This document shows, in pieces, positions 46,811-57,639 of a DNA stretch of 64,000 bases; within the stretch, counting starts at the first letter, position 1; each line of letters starts with the position of its first letter. This DNA comes from Siphonodentalium dalli (lineage: Eukaryota; Mollusca; Scaphopoda; Gadilida; Siphonodentaliidae). The notes under the pieces were generated by a model. The model saw only the letters and a list, made by a program, of their open reading frames with translations, was not told the origin of the DNA and did not search any database. Both the position numbers and the translations under genes were made by a program. Location of the stretch: positions 135,419,129 through 135,483,128 of the forward strand of contig CP136064.1 of assembly GCA_032622095.1 (NCBI GenBank). The letters run 5' to 3'.

Positions 46811-47214
46811 TATCCAAATTTGGTATGTGCGTTTATCAGCCCAAAACACAGATCGAGTTCGAATATGGGTTTGATCTGAGGTTTATTTTACGGAGTTATG
46901 GTCCTTTTTCGACTTTACAGAGTTCACGGATGTTATACGATAACTAAACAAAAAATTATCTGAACGGAACCAAATTTGGTATGTGAGTTTTCAGCCTAAA
47001 ATACAGATCGAGTTCGATTATGGGTTTGATCCGATTTATTTTAAATGATTTATGACCCTTTTGCTTAATTAAAAAAAGAATTAAATTTTTGTTTTACTTT
47101 TATAATAATAACAAAAATTTAAATAATAAAAACAAAATTGTCATTGACACTTCATTTGTTTTAGTTTTATACCATTAATTAGGTGTGATGTCCTGTTTTT
47201 AAATATAATATATT

Positions 47215-47965
47215 GCATATTGGACATATCATATCATATATTGCATAAAGACCTAGGAGTGAACATCGACAGGAAACTAAAGTTCGACATATATGTAAAT
47301 TCAGTATGCAACAAAGCTTATCAAATGCTCGGAGTAATCAAAAGAACATTCATGTGCTTGGATATTTCAACATTTTATTTCTTTATACACCACAACAGTG
47401 AGAACAGTTTTGGAATACTGCAACACAGCTTGGAGCCCACATTTGAAAATTCAGAGTATTGCACTTGAGAAGGTTCAGCGAAGAGCGACTAAATTGGTCA
47501 CATAAATACAACACCTTAACTACCGAGTATAGAGATCGCCTCATAAAACTCAACTTAATGTCAATGAAATATAGATGATTTAGGGGCGATCTTATCGAGG
47601 TTTATAAATACCTGAATGGAATGTATAACACGGACCCATGCAATTACTTTGTATTTGCTGACTACACAAGGACCAGAGGACATAAACTCAAATTACGAGG
47701 GACAAAATACAAAAAGGATATCCGGAAATATGTTTTCACAAATCGTGTAATTTCTCATTGGAACAGTTTACATGATTTCATAGTCGAAAGTGGGTCATTG
47801 GAAGATTTCAAGAAAGGCATAGACTCGTATTGCTATGCCCGAAAATACAGCATTGATTTTGAAGACCAGTAACATTTTATTTCATTTCTGATGATATTTA
47901 ACTGATCCGGGACAAAGAGCCAGAGGCTCGTTCTGGTTATATTTGATATTTGATATTTTATATAT
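47215..47965 (+). pseudogene. 3' end of a CR1/Jockey-like non-LTR retrotransposon
   Basis: The C-terminal part of a reverse transcriptase ORF with frameshifts. It reads HKDLGVNIDRKLKFDIYVNS, KAYQMLGVIKRTFM, then in another frame TVRTVLEYCNTAWSPHLKI, ALEKVQRRATKLV. After further decay it reads YTRTRGHKLKLRGTKYKKD, IRKYVFTNRVISHWNSL and LEDFKKGIDSY, ending in TAA near 47,870. All are signatures of the thumb region and tail of this retrotransposon class. The 3' sequence ends in TTTGATATTTGATATTTTAT, the short iterated tail typical of CR1-like elements. It is probably 5'-truncated during insertion. Confidence 0.87.
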
Positions 47966-49300
47966 GCAATTTCATATTATCTAAAGAACGGCATGGAGAG
48001 TGTTAACCATGTTTATATATTTCATATAGTGGATCTGCACAATGTGGGAGAATTGGGTGGTCTTCCGTGTTTTGGAGGTTTTGTCCATATAGCAATCTGT
48101 GAGTCTCACGGACAATCCGTGAAACTTAACAGGTCTGATATGCACTTACATAGGGGGGGGGGTTCCCAAATAAACTATGACACGCTACAGTAAATGGGAT
48201 ACTCTACTTCATTCATACTTACTGTTCAATACAGCGCGACTGAACGGGTTACTAGTTACAATAAAGCCACAACAAAGGACCTAAGACCCGTATTCATCCG
48301 ATACAAAGTTTAGTCGTGTAACATTGATAAAATAACACTAGCATTTTAAATGCCATTATAAGTACGATGTCCTTGCTATTGATTAAACTATTTAGTATGT
48401 TTGTGAAACTTACCCACGAAGGCTATGGTTCGTCAAGAACTGGGTCAGTTTGTCATATCTCGGTCAGTTTGTCATTAATGGGTCACTCCGTCAGAAGTAA
48501 TGCAGTTTGTCAGATTGTAAACAAGCTGACAAGAAATCACGTGACTGGTTAAATCTATTCATGTCTAAAAAAATATGTATTACACTATATATTGTGACAC
48601 AGTCACTAAGTAATTATAGCTTCGCTATTGACAGCCAGTCATATCTATTTTTAACTCTGTCTACATTAGGTATAGGTTTATGGCCTGAATTGAGCGGTGT
48701 TTCCCCCCCCCTTGCGTGTGTGGGGTGTTTTTTGGGGAGCTTGTTCTATTCCTACGGAACAGGAATTATTGACATAGTCAAGAAGCTCCACTGAGCCCAT
48801 TTGATGATTCACTACGGAAAAGTTACTATTTGCAGTCAAATTATAATTATATTCTTGCAAATTATATAATTTTATGTAATTAGGTTTTATTTATATCAAA
48901 ATAATTTATTTTTTTTATGTAATATAATTCTAATTTGAATTTTTTGCGTTGAAATTCTATGAGTATACCCCATGGTAAATTCCGCTGACCTACTCTGCTG
49001 TGAGCTTTTTTGGGGGTGAATTGGGGTGTGAATGCATTTCACTGTTGGGAACAGGTGGGATCGTTTATGGTCTGAATTGAGCACTAAATGCTAAATTATT
49101 GCATTCGCGCTCCCTGCTGCTAGATATATGTATAATTATATATATGTATGTTCAAAATATAATATGATGCACTATACATATATAGGCCTAAGGGTGTAAA
49201 TGGCACAAAGTGCAATTGTGTGCATATTCTATATAGTTTTTGTTATGTATATAACCAGAAGAAAAAAACAGGCATTAAAGTTGTTGTTCAATATATAGTG
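47966..49300. other. No recognised gene
   Basis: AT-rich. GAATTGAGC occurs with an identical TATGG/TATGGTCT lead at about 48,678 and 49,068, and CAGTTTGTCA occurs three times near 48,445-48,510. Otherwise nothing I can support. Confidence 0.35.
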
Positions 49301-49305
49301 TTACA

Positions 49306-49362
49306 CTACGGTGACATTGGTTACTTATTCCCAGTTCCTTATTCCTTATTCGGAAACATTAG
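49306..49362. repeat. Terminal sequence related to the end of the 7.6-kb element
   Basis: TGACATTGGTTACTTATTCCC then AGTTCCTTATTCCTTATT aligns with TGACAATTGGAACTTATTCC, CTATTCC, TTATTCCTTATT at 27,306-27,344. In both places the sequence then enters the tandem array through TTTTGACC / TTTCGACC. Confidence 0.7.
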
Positions 49363-50330
49363 ATTTTGACCAAATAAACGGTGCGGTAGGGTGGCCCACC
49401 CCAAAGATATAAAAACAGAAAACCGCAGCCCTCTAACCCGTGCGGTTGTCACATGAGGTGGCCAAAGTGGCAACCATAGCCGTTTGGTTATTTATGAACC
49501 TATTTTGACCAAATAAACGGTGCGTTAGGGTGGCCCACCCCAAAATTAGATATAAAAACAGAAAATCGCACCCATCTAGCCCGTGCGGTTGCCACAGGAG
49601 GTGGCCAAAGTGGCAACCATAGCCGTTTTGGTATTTATGAACCGATTCGTACCAAATAAACGGTGCGGTAGGGTGGTGCACCCCCAAATTAGATATAAAA
49701 ACAGAAAACCGCACCCCTCTAGTCCGTGCGGTTGCCACATGAGGTGGCCAAAGTGGCAACCATAGCCGTTTTGGTATTTATGAACGGATCTTGACCAAAT
49801 AAACGGTGCGGTAGGGTGGCCCACCACAAATTAAACTATAAAAACCAATGCCGCAGCCCTCTAGCCCGTGCTCTGGCTACAGGAGTTGGCCAAAATGTCA
49901 ACGATGGCAGTTTTGGTGCTTATTAACTGAGTTTGACCAAATAAACGGTGTGGTCGGGTGACCCACCCCAAACTGTACTAAAAAAACCGAAAACCGGTCC
50001 CCTCTAGGTCGTGCGGTTGCCACAGAAGGTGGCAAAGTGGCAACCATAGCCGTTTGGGTATTTATGAACCGATTTTGACCAAATAAACGGTGCGGTAGGG
50101 TGGCACACACAAAATTAAATATAAAAAACGAAAACCGCACCCTCTAGCCCGTTCGGTTGCCACAGGAGGTGGCCAAATGGCAACCATAGCTGTTTTGGTA
50201 TTTATGAACCGGTTTTGACAAAATAACTGACGCGGTATGGTGGCCAACCCCAAACTTTACTATGAAAACCGTACCCCTCTAGTCCGTGTGGTTGCCACAA
50301 CTGGTGGCCAAAAGGTCAGGGGCGGCGCAC
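49363..50330. repeat. 142-bp tandem array (7 units), diverged relative of the 27-35 kb satellite
   Basis: The marker CCAAATAAACGG recurs at about 49,370, 49,510, 49,653, 49,795, 49,936 and 50,079, with a decayed one near 50,219 (period 140-143). The unit contains TTTTGACCAAATAAACGGTG, CGGTAGGGTGGCCCACCCCA, AAACCGCACCCCTCTAG, CCGTGCGGTTGCCACAGGAG and GTGGCAACCATAGCCGTTTT. The portion GACC..ACGG..GGGTGGCCC..CCCCAAA corresponds to the core of the larger satellite. Opposing open frames of up to 108 codons are artefacts. Confidence 0.9.
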
Positions 50331-50394
50331 TACCCTCACCGGCCCGGACTCTCCTTTTAGATATACCCATTGTTATGGGTATACCTGCAGTAAT

Positions 50395-50736
50395 ATGAAA
50401 GGTCAACACACATGTCGGTGGCTTGTCTCGAGCTCTACAGAGCTCTGTGGCCGGCGCTGTCTGGGGGAGTACTGTAATGTTCATCTGGTCCGATTGCGAA
50501 AAGGAGTATGCACAAAGTCGTGTCGTGTTTGTGGTAAGGGGGTAACGAACCATATATCACTCTGCTTGAGGTGTGGTTACAGAAAAGAGAAGACAAAATT
50601 ATGGCACCGAGAGCAAAGAAGGGGAAGGAATTTTCTCGGTTGGCGGCCATTGTCGTTGTCAATTAGAGTATACCTATCCAGGACATGTCTACTATACGCA
50701 AGCTTCGAGCCCAAGCCAAATATCTCCTTCGAGTAG
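50395..50736 (+). CDS. Small Cys-rich ORF, possibly zinc-binding
   Basis: 113 codons from ATG at 50,395, starting MKGQHTCRWLV. Nine cysteines fall in the first 62 residues, with CRVCGKGV and LCLRCGY giving a paired Cys-x2-Cys arrangement typical of a zinc ribbon or knuckle. The part after about residue 67 (WHREQRRGRNF on) looks non-coding, and the next coding segment (MAPRAKKGKEF at 50,601, other frame) overlaps it, so the true end may be near 50,600. It is GC-richer than the flanks and lies between the 142-bp array and the large broken gene. I do not recognise the family; a DNA- or RNA-binding role is a guess. Confidence 0.4.
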   Translation: MKGQHTCRWLVSSSTELCGRRCLGEYCNVHLVRLRKGVCTKSCRVCGKGVTNHISLCLRCGYRKEKTKLWHREQRRGRNFLGWRPLSLSIRVYLSRTCLLYASFEPKPNISFE

Positions 50737-51697
50737 AGAATGCAAATGAACCCAACCAGGAGAAATGAACCGTTGAGGCACAGTGGCGAAAGGAAGCGGC
50801 GATGGGGTGTCGTGCGGAGCATTGTGCGAGAAGGGCCTGGGGTCATCAGAACTGGTCATCAGAGAACTGAGGGAGAGAGGACAATTTGACATGGATGGCC
50901 ATGACCCGCACCCGGTGAGGTTTCCGGTCGACGAACCGTGGATTGACATGATGAACGATGCCAAAAACGTGTGGTGGAGTTTGTGCTCCAATACGGCCGC
51001 ACCAGCAGGGCACTGGAGACTGTCCAAAACCTCCAGGAAGTCTGTGCTGAATTGGGCGATGAGTCCCTCGGAGACCGGGATCAACCGGGATCAACCACGC
51101 AGCCAGTATCATGGACAAAGAGCACAACGGCTGGAAACCGACCGGGCTAACCTGAGATGACATCCAGAAAGCATGTGTCGAGTCGAGCATATTCATGGCG
51201 GCCTCTGGAACGCGATGGTCTACGATATAAGAGACGTCGTCAGCATCGACATGAAAGCCTGCTACCCGGCCAGCTTCCAAGGCCAAGCCATAGTTTGACA
51301 GATTCGGGCACCCCACCCATCGCATGACCTGGTCGCAATCAACGGCCCCTCCCCAAGATATCGCCACCGGTTTCGCCGAGGTCCAGGAATGGGAGTTCGC
51401 CCCTAACTGCCATCCCGTCATCTCCGCCTGGTCCGGAAAGCATTTCGCATATCAGGGCTGTGCCCCCAAACCCCTGCTGGTGTTTCTGGTTGAGTCAGAT
51501 CTCCTGAAGATCCTGGAGGTCCGTCATCACATTTGAGCAACGAACTGATGTCTGGCTCCCTGAAGATCATGATCAAGGCTGCAGCATCATATGCTAGTTC
51601 ATCCAGGGCAACAAGGCCGACGGCAAAAGACTGTAACGTAGGCTTGTGGTCGACCAGGTAGAGCTTGACTTTTTTGTAAGGGACAAAAAAGATGAGA
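50601..51697 (+). pseudogene. Large element-encoded gene, copy 1 (internally deleted), polymerase-like
   Basis: Segments in several frames: MAPRAKKGKEFSRL, KLRAQAKYLLRVENANEP, TVEAQWRKEAAMGCRAEHCA, FDMDGHDPHPV, DEPWIDMMNDA. The sequence then jumps to text found 0.8 kb further on in copy 2 (ETVQNLQEVCAELGDESL-type region, DVVSIDMKACYPASF at about 51,236-51,277, GFAEVQEWEFAPN). DMKACYPAS resembles motif A (D-x3-hydrophobic-Y-P-S) of family-B DNA polymerases; this is a suggestion, not a firm call. Frameshifts and stops are frequent. It breaks off at about 51,697, matching 53,640 of copy 2. Confidence 0.5.
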
Positions 51698-51922
51698 TCT
51701 CGGCTTGATGGGTATTCCCCTCTTCGAAAGCCTGATCTAATCAATGCGATTGCCGACGTCCGTGCTGCAGAGTTTGTTTCACGTCTGCGGCGGGCCAAGA
51801 AGACAGGTCGGTTCCAGGCCATTGGTGGGGACGTGGACAACCCCCACAAGCGAGGTCAGAGACACCGCGAGTTTAAACTGATCGACGCCGAGGTCACGGT
51901 GTGCGAAACCCTCGAGGAGTGA
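51692..51922 (+). pseudogene. Fragment with a SAP/Rho-N-like motif
   Basis: A 76-codon open stretch in high-GC sequence contains LDGYSPLRKPDLINAIADV, which fits the helix-turn pattern of SAP or Rho-N-type DNA-binding domains. Downstream are EFVSRLRRAKK and EFKLIDAEVTVCETL. It sits between the two polymerase-like copies and reads into copy 2, so it may be an upstream part of the same element's coding region. Function is inferred only from the motif. Confidence 0.35.
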
Positions 51923-51929
51923 CAGCAAA

Positions 51930-53836
51930 GGGACCCAATCAGGAGAAAAGAACCGTTGAGGCACAGTGGCGAAAGGAAGCGGCGATGGGATGTCGAGCGG
52001 AGCATTGTGCGAGAAGGCCCTGGGGTCCTCAGAGAACTGAGGGAGAGGGTACAATTTGACCTGGATGCCCATGTCCCGCACCCGGTGAGTCTCCCGGCCG
52101 ACGAACCATGGGTTGACATGATGAACGATGCCAAACACGAGTTTGAAGTCGACGGCGCAGCCGCAGTCTACTCCACGTGGCGGGTAGAGAGAGTCGACGT
52201 CAACGACGTCTTTGCTGTCCCACGGGGGTCAGAAAGCACTGAACGGTCGTTTGACAGACGAGAGAGCAGAACAACTCGTCATAGAGCTCCACAAACGAGA
52301 GTACACCCTCAAAGTTAAGTTCTTGAGGCAGCATGATGACGGCAACTGTGTGGTTGAAGACAAGTTCGACCCGGTCAGAGCCGAGAGGAAGAAGGGACAA
52401 GGCGTCGCTGAGATCACTCATGCCACAAGCCCCGGTATGCTGACGGGTATTGACCACCCATACTATGAGAATGCCTACCCTGTCACCGTGGTTGTCTATG
52501 TAATCTATCCCCTCAGAGACCCAGATCCTGCAAACATAGCACCAATGAAGGACGGCGATCTCAACTGTGCCCAGTGATGAAACACTTTGAAGGTGCGCTG
52601 AGAGGGCAGGGACTCACGCCCACGAGGAGAAAGAAAATTCAAGAGTTGGAGGAGCGAGTTCATCAAACAGGCCACTGTCGAGGATGTCGCCGTCCTCGAG
52701 AAGATACTGAAGCGTGTGATCATGCTCCGAGATATAGCCGGTGATGACATCTACAACAGCGGGAAATACCAGCTTAGGGAAACGGGGTCAGAAAGTGGAG
52801 CTCATCTGCCACAAGGCCCATGCCTGGTACAAAGTCCTCTACTTCCCATGCTCCAGGCAGGTTCACTTCTATGAAGGCGATCGATGCCTGGGCGGCCATT
52901 CGAAACGCAACCCAGGACGAGCCGATTGCAGTCTGGCTGCTGGGGGCCAAGACAGAGAGCTCGGTGTGGACCAGTTTGTGCTCCAAGACGACCGCACATA
53001 CAGGACACTGGAGACTGACCAAAACCTCCAGGAAGCCTGTGCTGAATTGGGCGATGAGTCCCTCGCAGACCGAGCCTTCGGGTGAACCAGGCAACCAGTA
53101 TCATGGCCAAAGAGCACAACGGCTGGAAACCGACCACGGCTAACATCGGAGATGACATCCAGAAAGCACGGCGGCCTCTGGTACACGATGGGACACGATA
53201 TAAGAGACGTCGTCAGTATCGACATGAAAGCATGCTACCAGGCCAACTTCCAAGGCCATGGCGAGGCCAAGCCATATTTTGACAGATTCGGGCACCCCAC
53301 CCACCGCATGAGCTGGTCGCAATCAACGACCCCTCCCCCAAGATATCGGCACCGGTTTCGCCGAGGTCCAGGAATGGGAGTTCGCACCTAACTTCCATCC
53401 CGTCAACCCCGCCTGGTTCGGAAAGCATTTCGCAGATCAGGACGGTACCCACACACCCCTGGTCGCCTTCAGGCCGTTATCACATTTGAGCAACGAACCG
53501 ATGTCTGGCTCCCTGAATATCGTGATCAAGGCTGCAGCATCATATGCAAGTTCACCCAGGGCAGCAAGGCCGACGGCAAAAGACTGACACGGAGGCATGT
53601 GGTGACCAGGGAGAGCTTGACTTTTTGGTAAGGGACAAAAAAGAGGAACTCTGGTTGGCGCCCCCAAAAGTGTCCCCTGTGCCACATTCTCACATACTAC
53701 GATGGATCGCAGCCCCAGTACACGCACTTGAGGGCCTCAATGCTGGCCTATGCCCACATCAACCTCCTCGCTATGCTGGCAAGATTTGAACCCGATGAGG
53801 CTGTCCGGGTGGCCACTGATAGCATTTACGTCCAGA
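51930..53836 (+). pseudogene. Large element-encoded gene, copy 2, polymerase-like, truncated
   Basis: The 51,937-52,140 stretch repeats copy 1 (50,753-50,970). It continues into a region copy 1 lacks: ERAEQLVIELHKREYTLKVK, DPVRAERKKGQGVAEITHAT, HPYYENAYPVTVVVYVIYPL (open 52,212-52,577), then GDDIYNSGKYQ and RQVHFYEGD. The final third parallels copy 1: NQYHGQRAQRLETD-type text, DVVSIDMKACYQANF, PYFDRFGHPTHRM, GFAEVQEWEF. The end, YYDGSQPQYTHLRASMLAYA, HINLLAML and RVATDSIYVQ (53,809-53,835), resembles polymerase-B motif C (DTDS), with the first Asp replaced. Copy 1 has YP in motif A where copy 2 has YQ. The copy stops within the motif-C region; all downstream coding is lost. Confidence 0.5.
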
Positions 53837-53930
53837 TTATTACGCCACATGTGGTGTATCTAGCTTCTGTGATTTTGATATTGTGTGGTGGACAGGGCGA
53901 ATGTATTCTTGGAGATTTTTTGTACCTTAC

Positions 53931-54090
53931 TCAATCGTACCGATAGAATCACGTAGATGCCGAAATTGTAAAGTTAACGCCACCGGTGTATAATATGTTT
54001 ATGAAAATGTGATAAATCGTATCGATAGAGTCAGGACAGGCTGAAATTGTAAACTTAAAGTCACCGGTGTAATAATATGTTGTTGAAAAT
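53931..54090. repeat. ~79-bp tandem duplication
   Basis: AATCGTACCGATAGAATCAC..GCCACCGGTGTATAATATG is followed by AATCGTATCGATAGAGTCAG..GTCACCGGTGTAATAATATG. The two units share the GAAATTGTAAA and ACCGGTGTA blocks. Confidence 0.8.
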
Positions 54091-54279
54091 ATAAATAATT
54101 TGATAGACTGAAAATAATATATTGGTCCCTGGTCCAATGGCGAGGAATAATGTTTGGAATTAATTTGTGCTGGCAATTAAGAATACTTTTTCCTTTAATT
54201 TTGGAATAAGAGTTGATCTGAAATAGCTATTAGGCCATAAATGTTCAACAGATCAGTTTCGATTTCCTCATATGTTTCC

Positions 54280-54470
54280 AAATTATTTATTGTTAAAATT
54301 CCGTTCGACGTGGAAAATAACCGACCAACGATTTTGGTTAGGTGCTTTTTAAATTTAAGGCGTGAGTCTAGAGTGAATCCCAGGAAAGTGGATTCGTTAG
54401 ATTGCGTGATATGTGTGTGTCTCTTTCTGACATTTCGTCATGAATTTTTACTTTTATAGTTCTGTGTGTA
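54280..54470 (-). pseudogene. Possible reverse-transcriptase thumb fragment
   Basis: The minus strand reads THITQSNESTFLGFTLDSRL followed by KFKKHLTKIVGRLFSTSNGI. This resembles the FLG(V/I)..D..L.w..H...i...k..k..G segment near the end of non-LTR reverse transcriptases. It is a short segment with no other RT motif nearby, so this could be chance similarity. Confidence 0.4.
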
Positions 54471-54663
54471 AGAAATGGTGATAGGAGTGTAACCATTTTT
54501 AGGGGAGGTCTGTTGTCATTATTAATTTATACCTAAGCACATTGTGCCATACTGAATCGGACCGTCGGACGCTTTTCAGTTTCTATACATCTAAGAATAG
54601 TGCCCCGGTTTTCCATTCTATATTCATTGCCGTTTTGATATCCTATGTGAGTCTAAATACATG

Positions 54664-54867
54664 CACAGGAGCTTGGAATTTGGTCAAACCCCTCTTTTAT
54701 TGGCGGAACCAACTCCCGGGACCATAGGTCACAGGAGCTTGGAATTTGGTCAAAACACCTCTTTTATTGGCGGAACCACCTCCCGTGATCATCTTGGAAT
54801 TTGGTCTAGTCCCGGGAGGTGGTTCCGCCAATAAAAGAGGGGTTTTGACCAAATTCCAAGCTCCTGT
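54664..54867. repeat. Three copies of a ~57-bp unit: two direct, one inverted
   Basis: CACAGGAGCTTGGAATTTGG..TTTTATTGGCGGAACCA..TCCCG occurs at 54,664-54,720 and 54,730-54,786, and inverted at 54,810-54,867 (CGGGAGGTGGTTCCGCCAAT..CCAAGCTCCTGTG). Copies differ at only a few sites. The second and third copies form a long hairpin. Confidence 0.93.
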
Positions 54868-55054
54868 GATACATGTCCATGCAATGCCCTCTTTACCGCT
54901 CCGGTAAGCCCTTTGGAATTTATTGAAAAAGTTGGTACCCTCGTAATGGAATTTGATTCTGCTGCTGATTACTCGTTCGAAAAGTTTACCCGTACTAGTG
55001 ACTTAGCGTTTTTTTTGGAACGGACTGGCCAAAAGTGCCATTTTTTTTATATTT

Positions 55055-57545
55055 TGTCAAGTTATGTGTGCTCATTCAGAACGTGAACTAGAAACAGATT
55101 TCTGATCAATATTAACCCTTGTTTCCAGTATAAATCAAAGATGGCGGTCAAATTCAATCATTATTTCACCCTGACGTTCCAACTGGTATAACATTTGAGG
55201 CGCATGCATAATAAAGGCGTCATTCAACCTGACATTGACATATTTTGAAGATAGTAGCAACCCAGGCTGACCAAATTCGAAATTTATCACTTTTTGTACC
55301 AAAAACATGCAATTTTGTCATATAATCATTCTCGTTTCAATTATTTCGGAATAATAAACAGACACTTTCTCAAAAATGTTTCAGTGTAGATCAAAGGTTA
55401 AGGTCTTAGCATTTTTGGACATGTATACACTAATCGAAACGTACAATATCTAGGACACATTCTTAACCGTATTTTAGAAATTTTTGATTATGTTACCCCT
55501 CACCCCAAAAATCATGAAATATTGTTTTTGTAATAAGCATCCGATAGAACATGGATGAGAATCTATAAAGGACACTATTTGATCACATTTCTAAATACTG
55601 CAATGGCAATTACATACACAATGACCAAAGTTGAAATATAACATCTTTTTCGACAAAACATATGCAATTTTGTAAGAAAATCGTCGTCATTTCAAATATT
55701 TTGGTCCAATAAATGGTCATTTACTCCTAGGATATTTGCGATAGTTCACAATGTTCGGTCTTATATGTTTTGGACATATATACTGAAAACGATGAATACA
55801 TTGTATGTGTTTAATATGTAACAACGTTTCAGAAAACTTGGTTTATGTTACCCCTCACCCCAAAAATCACGAAAATGTAACTTGTTGTAAGGATTCAATA
55901 AATCTTTGGTTAAATCTTATAAAGTGAGTTTGTCGATCGCAATTCGTCATATATTATAATGTAACAATCTCATTGTCAGTATACTGTTGAAATTAACAAT
56001 TGTATACCTAATAACAATTTATTTGATCATTTCAAATATGTTCAACCAATAGAATGGCAATATGCAATAATATACAATATGCGGTCTTAAAAGTTTCGAA
56101 AATGAACATCGAATATATATACAACACATATAAGGGTATATACTTGTAATGTTTTGGTGAAATAAAATAAAAGTAAAAGAATCTATAATACCATTAATGG
56201 ATATATTTGACCCAATATCATTGACTCATGTAATCTAGCATTCAAGATAGTCTGGTCGATAAACTCAAATTTTAGGGTCAACCTAGAACAAATTTGGACT
56301 AAGTTGGTTTTTATATCATTTTGAAGAGGAAGCTCTCCTCTATAACATATCCAAAATCCGCTAAAATCCGCTTTGAGCAATTTTTGTAATTCAAGATGGC
56401 GTCCAAGATGGCTGCCATTTTCCTATAAGTCAGCTCGATGCAATTATAGTGAGAACATCTTGTCATATGTATACACTTGTATACATTTTTGTGAAGCTAT
56501 GACATAACGCCATCTTTATGTGCCAAAATTGAAACTTCCCGTCTAAGATGGCCGCCAAAATGGAGACCGGAAGTGGAATTCATACGTTTTTACTAATACT
56601 TTTAAGATAAGTTTCTGAGGTCTTGAACTGGTTGAGAATTGTGACTTTATTTTGTATATAGCATGTTAACTGACCATTGGAGCAATGAAATATGCTGTTC
56701 GTGGGGGTCTACACCCTTCCAATCACTCAAAAATTCGATTTTACAAAACACGGTATAACATTTTACAAAAGATCCCCTTTGTGATTCTGGTCACATTTCA
56801 CCAAGAAGTGGGAAGAACTGTGCAATGTAAGTGATCCATTCTATATCTTATTGATATTCGAACTCAATGGTACCAAAATTGTCACTTTGGCTCAAAATGG
56901 CTGTCAAAATGGCCGCCAAAATATGGAAAAATGTTAATTATTATCCCAACGTGCCATGCAACCACTTACAAGTTATGGTGATGTACACAAATGACTATTC
57001 CGTATTATATACCAACATTTCTTATGCACCTTGATTAATTTTTACTATTTACCATTCTGAAATCACCAGAATTATGGGATTTTTCTATCACAAACAGCAT
57101 CAAACTCGTCAAAAAATCACTATCTTTAGTATCAAAGGTTCTTTTTATTTTGATATGCCTTAAATATGACATAGTGTGTTGTTTTAGACAATATTACTCA
57201 AGATTGCATGCAAAATGGCAACCAAATTTAGTAAAAAGTTTATATTCCGAAAATTATTCTCGGCTGTTCCGATATGGTAGCAAATTGTGACTCACTTGGT
57301 TATTAAACATGCTACTTAATCAATGGACAACTTAATCTTATATTATTGTTGTCCCAAAACCTTATGGGGCACGACAAATTAATTTTAAGGGATGCAGTAT
57401 GAATTTTGCCGAACACCTCTTTTGGGATTATGTCCATGTTTTTTACGGAAACGGACGGAACGTTGAACCTGAACTGACAGGTATCATATTATGTGGCTAC
57501 TCTGGCCCATTAGCATCAAAATTGATTAACTTATAAACTATTGTC
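55055..57545 (-). repeat. Left arm of a giant inverted repeat
   Basis: From TTTGTCAAGTTATGTGTGCT at 55,052 to TTAGCATCAAAATTGAT near 57,530, the arm is the imperfect reverse complement of 59,285-60,580 plus 62,790-64,000. Recognisable blocks: GATCAATATTAACCCTTGTT with its mirror at 63,938; GTTACCCCTCACCCCAAAAA at 55,491 and 55,848 with mirrors near 63,560 and 63,190; GGATTTTGGATATGTTAT-type at 56,343; GGAAGAACTGTGCAATGTAA at 56,810. No coding sequence is recognised. Confidence 0.88.
56229..56262. other. Uninterrupted counterpart of the 60,581 insertion site
   Basis: TAATCTAGCATTCAAGATAG followed by TCTGGTCGATAAA is the reverse complement of the sequence that in the right arm is split between TTTATCGACCAGACT (60,566-60,580) and GTATGCTACATTTGTAGATTA (62,790 on). 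It gives an empty-site comparison. Confidence 0.75.
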
Positions 57546-57639
57546 AGGAAAACCGTTTTCTTCACATTGCATATAAAACGCAATTAATGTGGAGAACACT
57601 CTGATATTACCTCTATCGATTAACATATCCTTGAGTTAT

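Noticed and set aside
49433-50253. Minus-strand frames with repeated NGYGCHFGHL text
   Set aside because: Product of the 142-bp array; no start or conservation evidence.
50846-51421. 191-codon minus-strand frame
   Set aside because: It is antisense to the polymerase-like copy 1, and the plus-strand reading has recognisable conserved segments shared with copy 2.
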